From Chloroflexota bacterium (GTDB taxonomy: Bacteria; Chloroflexota; Anaerolineae; Anaerolineales; UBA4823): 61,531 bases of DNA. The notes beneath the pieces were generated by a model, which was not told the origin of the DNA, did not search any database, and saw only the letters and a program-made list of their open reading frames with translations. The DNA is taken from positions 771,933-833,463 of the forward strand of contig CP070764.1 of NCBI GenBank assembly GCA_020349245.1, read 5' to 3'. Of the stretch, positions 57,377 through 61,531 are shown piece by piece. Each line of letters starts with the position of its first letter. Within the stretch, counting starts at the first letter, position 1. The translations under genes and the position numbers were made by a program.

Positions 57377-57571
57377 TTCCTTTCCTCCTGACGAACCTGG
57401 TCATTTGACCTGAATCTTGATAATCTTACCACTACTCACAATTGCCACTAGATTTTACCGGAATATCTCGCACTTCATCAAACCCAGGGAGATATCAAAA
57501 GCACTGCAAGACAGCCTTTTACCGAACGTTCTTGCCGCGGGACGAAATCCCATCCCTCGATGGGAACCTTG

Positions 57572-57603
57572 AAATAAAAGAGCTGCCCGAGAGGGACAGC
57601 CCT
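57572..57603 (-). terminator. Intrinsic terminator downstream of the dsbA-like gene
   Basis: On the minus strand GCTGTCCC pairs with GGGCAGC (one bulged T) around TCTC and is followed by TCTTTTATTT. It lies about 40-70 bp after the stop codon at 57644. Confidence 0.6.
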
Positions 57604-57643
57604 GTCATTTCTAAAGTAAAGGATTTGGTACGAATGAGCTGGC

Positions 57644-58483
57644 TTAGGGAATTTCTCCGGCTAATTCTTTTTCGATCACCTGCTGGAAAATCTCGAAAGG
57701 CTGGGCACCGACCACCGCGATCCCGTTAATGAAGAAGGTCGGGGTGGAACGAACGCCTAAGTTCGCTGCGAAATCAAAATCCGACTGGACTTCCTGCTGG
57801 TAGCGACCGCTCTCGAAGCATTCCTGGAACGCCTCTTCATCCATTCCCAATTGGTTGGCATATTCCAGATAAGTTTCCGGACTCAATTCGAGGTCCATAC
57901 TGAACAATTTGTCATGATATTCCCAGAAAAATCCCTGCTCGTTGGCACAGTTCGCCGCCTCCGCTGCGGGCTTGGCATTCACATGGATGGATTCGAGGGG
58001 GAAATCTCGGTAAACAAAACGGATTTGATCCCCGTAGGTATCTAGAAGCTGCGAATAAACTTCCGCATGCCACTGGCGGCAGTATGGACACTCATAATCA
58101 CTGAATTCGATTATGGTGATCGGAGCGTCTTCTGATCCGAGAAACGGATCATCATCGACCGGGACATCGTAGCGCACAACCTGGGGTGTTTCTGCAGGCA
58201 AATTCTGGTTGGATTCGGGCACCACCACGGATTGCTGCTGGCTGGAGGTGCCTTCGTTCGAGGCCGAGTTGAACAAACCCGGAACAGGGAACCAGCCGCG
58301 CAAAAAGAAGCCAAGAATCAAGCCCACCACAAAAATCAGGGGCATGATGAATGCATACAGGTGCCACCTGCGCAGGGTGATCGTCACCTCCCCCGGGCGC
58401 GGCTCGGGTGCTGAGGGGGTTTCAGGTTCTTCGAGCGTAGATTCGACTTCGAAATCTTCTTCAGATTGGTTTTCTTTGGTCAT
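57644..58483 (-). CDS. Membrane-anchored DsbA/BdbD-type thiol oxidoreductase
   Basis: 279 residues. An acidic cytoplasmic start (residues 1-38) leads to one membrane helix (about 41-64), a Ser/Gln-rich linker and an extracytoplasmic DsbA domain (about 115-275) with the CPYC active site near residue 135 and cis-Pro in GVRSTPTFFING. A second cysteine pair, NCANE and QECFE, lies in the inserted helical part. It should form or exchange disulfides in exported proteins. No Shine-Dalgarno is present; TATAAT with a TGA extension lies ten bases upstream (58494-58499), so the mRNA is probably leaderless. It is related to but distinct from the DsbA part of the antiporter fusion. Confidence 0.88.
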   Translation of the reverse strand: MTKENQSEEDFEVESTLEEPETPSAPEPRPGEVTITLRRWHLYAFIMPLIFVVGLILGFFLRGWFPVPGLFNSASNEGTSSQQQSVVVPESNQNLPAETPQVVRYDVPVDDDPFLGSEDAPITIIEFSDYECPYCRQWHAEVYSQLLDTYGDQIRFVYRDFPLESIHVNAKPAAEAANCANEQGFFWEYHDKLFSMDLELSPETYLEYANQLGMDEEAFQECFESGRYQQEVQSDFDFAANLGVRSTPTFFINGIAVVGAQPFEIFQQVIEKELAGEIP

Positions 58484-58493
58484 AGTAGTCCGA

Positions 58494-58499
58494 ATTATA
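58494..58499 (-). promoter_or_regulatory. Extended -10 box placed for a leaderless transcript
   Basis: TGA-TATAAT on the minus strand ends ten bases before the ATG at 58483. With a usual start 6-8 bases after the box, the leader would be 2-4 nt. Confidence 0.55.
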
Positions 58500-58627
58500 T
58501 CACCTGGAAAAGGGGCAGAATTAAAACCGGATTAGACTTTCATAACCGCAAACCTGATCCTTGCATGATTAGGGACCTGGTTGATATTTGGTAGCAAAAT
58601 TTAAGATCAGTTGCCAACAACCACAGG

Positions 58628-60013
58628 TTACTCGAATTCCCCATAATTTCGTGATTCGGCTGTACCAGGAACTGGCTCATCTTCAGCAGGCATGGCATCT
58701 GGCAGCTCATCTTCGAGGTTGCGCACGTGCGAATTGAGATAGCCGCCACCTGCTACCAGTACAGTAACTACACCAATCAGGATGAACATGAAACCAGTCC
58801 CCCGGCCTGGACCCACGCCGATCAGCTGGCCCACGGTATCAGCCAGGGCACCCCCTTCAACCAGCAGCGGGTTGAAAACGTTGTCCGCCAGGGGTCCTGC
58901 TATCAGGTATGCCAGGGGCATGGTAGACCAGGCGATCATCCGCCGCACAGAGAAGACCCGCCCCTGGACATCCGGGGCAACCTTGCTCTGCCAGATAGCC
59001 TGGCTGGAGCCGTTGATGATTGGCAAGGTCAGCATCAGCAGGAATCCCGCTGCCGCAAGAACCGAAATCAGCGGGCTCACCCCCAATAAGGAGGTAAAAA
59101 GCCCGGAAAGCATTAAGAATCCCAGGACCCCGTGGATGCGCCGCTTGGGCCCTCCCCAGGCGCTCATCACCAGGGTCCCGACAAGCATTCCCAGGCCGAC
59201 GATCGAGAAAAGGTAGCCTAACATATCCGCGGAGGTTAGATCCAGGATCAGGGGCGTGATCAAGGGCATGATCAGGCTAGAGAAAAAATTCGTGGCGGCA
59301 AATATGAACAGCAATCCCAGCAAGCCAGCCCTGGCAGAGATATACGTCCAGCCATAAATTGCTTCTTTCCAGATCGAACCCTTGCCCTCTTCCCCGGCCG
59401 CGCTTCTCTCCGGGCTGGGGACCCTGACCAGCAGTAAAGTCAGCACGGCAAAGAGGTAGGTGGCGAAATCGATGGCAATCACACCGATCAGGCCGGTGGT
59501 AACGTACAGCGCGCCGGCTGCAGCCGGGGCGACCAGGTTGGAGATCGCTTCACCGATCTGTACCATGCCGCCGGCGCGGCCGAGCTGTTCCTTGGGCACC
59601 AGCAGCGTGGTAACCGCGGAGTATGCCGGCCACTGGAAGGTGCTGAATGCAGAGTTTACCGCCGTGGCCAGGATAATGTTCCACACCTGCAGGTTATCCG
59701 TCATGTACAGGATGGCGATCGCCAGGGTAGCCAATCCCGCCCCGGTATCGCTCATGATCATCACCCAGCGGCGGTCCCAGCGATCGACCAGGGCTCCTGC
59801 AAATGGGGAGACCAGCAGGTTCGGAACGGCGAAAGCCAACATATTCATGGCAAACAGGGTTACCGATCCGGTTTCCTGGTAAATCCACACCCCGAGGGCA
59901 AAACCGGTCAGCGCTGAGCCGATCGTTGAAACCAGCTGCCCTGACCAGATGATGAAGAACGTACGCATGCTGCTGGTGATCTTGCTGGGAGATTTGGCTG
60001 GAGAGGCTTCCAT
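58628..60013 (-). CDS. MFS transporter, macrolide/siderophore-exporter type
   Basis: 461 residues with 12 predicted helices. The first helix carries WSGQLVSTIGSALTGFALGVW, and the loop after helix 2 contains DRWDRRWVMIMSD, the classic MFS motif A region. This arrangement is typical of the MefA/EntS branch that exports drugs or siderophores. The start at 60013 follows AAAGGAAAATC. An in-frame TTG at 60073 would begin inside the promoter TATAAT (60078-60073). The C-terminal tail is acidic. Convergent or divergent partners are absent; it is probably monocistronic. Confidence 0.85.
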   Translation of the reverse strand: MEASPAKSPSKITSSMRTFFIIWSGQLVSTIGSALTGFALGVWIYQETGSVTLFAMNMLAFAVPNLLVSPFAGALVDRWDRRWVMIMSDTGAGLATLAIAILYMTDNLQVWNIILATAVNSAFSTFQWPAYSAVTTLLVPKEQLGRAGGMVQIGEAISNLVAPAAAGALYVTTGLIGVIAIDFATYLFAVLTLLLVRVPSPERSAAGEEGKGSIWKEAIYGWTYISARAGLLGLLFIFAATNFFSSLIMPLITPLILDLTSADMLGYLFSIVGLGMLVGTLVMSAWGGPKRRIHGVLGFLMLSGLFTSLLGVSPLISVLAAAGFLLMLTLPIINGSSQAIWQSKVAPDVQGRVFSVRRMIAWSTMPLAYLIAGPLADNVFNPLLVEGGALADTVGQLIGVGPGRGTGFMFILIGVVTVLVAGGGYLNSHVRNLEDELPDAMPAEDEPVPGTAESRNYGEFE

Positions 60014-60230
60014 GTGTGATTTTCCTTTGGCTAACTCTCTGCTGGCGATAGGCCTTGATTTAACATCCTGCAATTATACCGGCTGATCCACCGGATTTGG
60101 GCTGTTTCTCAGCAGGATTGCCGGGAGTCCCTCTCGAACAGGAAGCAATTATTGCTGCGCGCAAGATAGAATCAATTTGAATAACTATGAATAATGGGGG
60201 GAATCGTACTAAGAATAAAGGCTAATGCCC

Positions 60231-61531
60231 TTATTCGCACAGGGGTTCGACGCTGTATAAGATGCGCTCCGTACAGGTAAATTCACGCACGTAACGATTG
60301 TTTTCAATCCATTCAAGCAGCTCCTCGAGAGACGAAGGGCTATCCAGGCTCCACTGGACGATGCGCCCGTCCTCCCCGGCGGTGAAGGCCGACGATCCAT
60401 CCGGGCTGAAAGCTGCCCCCAGGATAGGATGCCCATTGTGACCATTGAAGCGGCGCAGCACCTCCCCGGTCTGCAGGTCCCACAAAATAACCAATCCGTT
60501 TTCAGTGCCCAGGAGTGCCGTGCGACCGTCCGGTCTGATGGCTGCGGAGTTTATTTTCTCCAGGCCCTGGTATTGACGTATTTCTTCACCAGTCCCCACA
60601 TCCCACAGGTGTAAACCGTTGGTCTTTGAAGTAGAAATAAGCCTCTCCCCATCAGGGCTGAAGACGACTGTGTCCGTTGCGAACTCATTAATTGGGAAAT
60701 CGAATGTACCGGTTTGTGCGTATATTCGGGAGACTAATTTACCGCTTTCTGCATCCCAGAGGGTGATGCCGCTTCCACCCGCTGATACCAGCCTTTGACC
60801 ATGCGGACTGAAATCGAGGTCATTCAATCCTTCAATATCCGGGGTGGGAATGAACTTGTGCTCATCCGTATCGATCTCCCAAAGGATCAAACTCCTATCG
60901 CGCGAGGAAGAAGCAAGTGTCTTGCCATCCGGGCTAAAGGCTACACCTGTGACCTGGTCGGTATGACCCAGGAAGGTGCGCAGCTCCTCCCCGGTCTCGA
61001 GATCCCACAGCTTGATGCTTCGATCGGCGGAGGCGGAGGCCGCCAGGCGGCTGTCCGGGCTGATATCGATGGTCAGGACCGCAGCGGTATGCCCAGTGAA
61101 GGTGCGGAGTAATTCTCCGCGCTCAATGTCCCACAGGCGAAAGACATCCTCACCTGCGCCTGCTGTCCGCGACTCGCTGCCGCCGCTTGCGAGCAGGTAC
61201 CTACCGTCCGGCGAAACCGCAAGTGTGGATACAGGGGAGAAGTAACTCGCGAACTGCCTGACCTGGTGTGCAGGGACCAGGTCCCCTACTACCAGATCGC
61301 CATCCCCCCACGGTGATAGAACAGTTCGCCAGTCCGGGCTGAAGGAACCACCGGACACGTACAACTCGTAATCAAAGTAGACCATCGCTTCTCTGTTCAC
61401 CAGGTCCCACAGGATGCCTCCGTCAGCTGCACTGAATAGCGCCCTGGTTCCATCCGGGCTGATTACCACAGTTTGATGTTCATTGTCATACCCATCAAAA
61501 GAATCAATCACCTGGCCAGTCTCAAGATCCC
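60231..61531 (-). CDS. WD40-repeat protein, 3' part (5' end outside window)
   Basis: 433 codons are visible, reading in from the right edge. They form at least eight WD40 repeats with the recurrent phrases AVSPDGRYLLASGG, LWDLETGEELRTF, GHTDQVTGVAFSPDGKTLAS and SRDRSLILWE, followed by a short tail with RYVREFTCTERILYSVEPLC. That tail resembles the end of the kinase-WD40 protein at 14 kb (LVRELTPEEREQFGLPP), so this may be the propeller of another large signalling ATPase/kinase or a DNA-binding STAND protein. What lies N-terminal cannot be seen. Confidence 0.9.
   Translation of the reverse strand, partial: DLETGQVIDSFDGYDNEHQTVVISPDGTRALFSAADGGILWDLVNREAMVYFDYELYVSGGSFSPDWRTVLSPWGDGDLVVGDLVPAHQVRQFASYFSPVSTLAVSPDGRYLLASGGSESRTAGAGEDVFRLWDIERGELLRTFTGHTAAVLTIDISPDSRLAASASADRSIKLWDLETGEELRTFLGHTDQVTGVAFSPDGKTLASSSRDRSLILWEIDTDEHKFIPTPDIEGLNDLDFSPHGQRLVSAGGSGITLWDAESGKLVSRIYAQTGTFDFPINEFATDTVVFSPDGERLISTSKTNGLHLWDVGTGEEIRQYQGLEKINSAAIRPDGRTALLGTENGLVILWDLQTGEVLRRFNGHNGHPILGAAFSPDGSSAFTAGEDGRIVQWSLDSPSSLEELLEWIENNRYVREFTCTERILYSVEPLCE

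Overview
The window reads as chromosomal DNA of a Chloroflexota bacterium, most likely from Anaerolineae or a relative. This is inferred from the gene mix, not from a marker tree. Pointers are a kinase/STAND-ATPase/WD40 giant protein, a one-chain glycyl-tRNA synthetase (alpha+beta), a complete 14-gene complex I operon with separate nuoC and nuoD, an aldehyde:ferredoxin oxidoreductase and a DsbA-NhaA fusion. No rRNA, tRNA, CRISPR array, prophage or insertion sequence was seen.

Layout. 1-1.6 kb: the end of an ECF sigma gene with its membrane anti-sigma partner, an AAC(6')-like acetyltransferase behind two strong inverted repeats, and a 20-residue lysine-rich microprotein with its own terminator. 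1.9-6 kb: a DUF885 lipoprotein and a tungsten-type aldehyde:ferredoxin oxidoreductase. 6-10.5 kb (minus): a MacB-type ABC export operon (permease, lipoprotein adaptor, ATPase). 11-13.5 kb: acyl-CoA ligase, an SCP2-like protein and a MoaD/ThiS-like protein, followed by an 89-bp tandem repeat array. 14-19 kb (minus): the membrane-anchored Ser/Thr kinase-nSTAND-WD40 protein.

19.2-22.2 kb (minus) holds the most interesting block: a UbiD-family decarboxylase followed by the large and small subunits of aconitase X. This pairing matches the phosphomevalonate dehydratase / anhydromevalonate-phosphate decarboxylase steps of the archaeal mevalonate pathway, which would be notable in a bacterium. 22.4-28.9 kb carries small single genes: DsrE-like, double ACT, a decayed prenyltransferase/cyclase-like gene, a hydrolase, a P-loop kinase-like protein, a cold-shock protein with a structured leader, a NfeD-type membrane protease and lipoyl synthase.

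29-43.7 kb (minus) is nuoABCDEFGHIJKLMN in canonical order behind a clear sigma-70 promoter and probably a second upstream one. 43.9-49.4 kb (minus) is dnaG-rpoD followed directly by a polytopic GT-C-like membrane protein. 49.6-51.7 kb: a DEDD exonuclease and an unrecognised protein with a possible nucleotidyltransferase motif. 51.7-61.5 kb (minus): glyQS, a thiol-redox group (peroxiredoxin, DsbA-NhaA fusion, membrane DsbA), an MFS exporter and the 3' part of a WD40 protein whose tail resembles that of the kinase at 14 kb.

Transcription signals are readable: several TTGACA-17-TATNNT promoters, four intrinsic terminators, and at least three genes whose -10 box sits 8-10 nt before the start codon, suggesting leaderless mRNAs. 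All functional statements come from reading motifs; no database search was possible.
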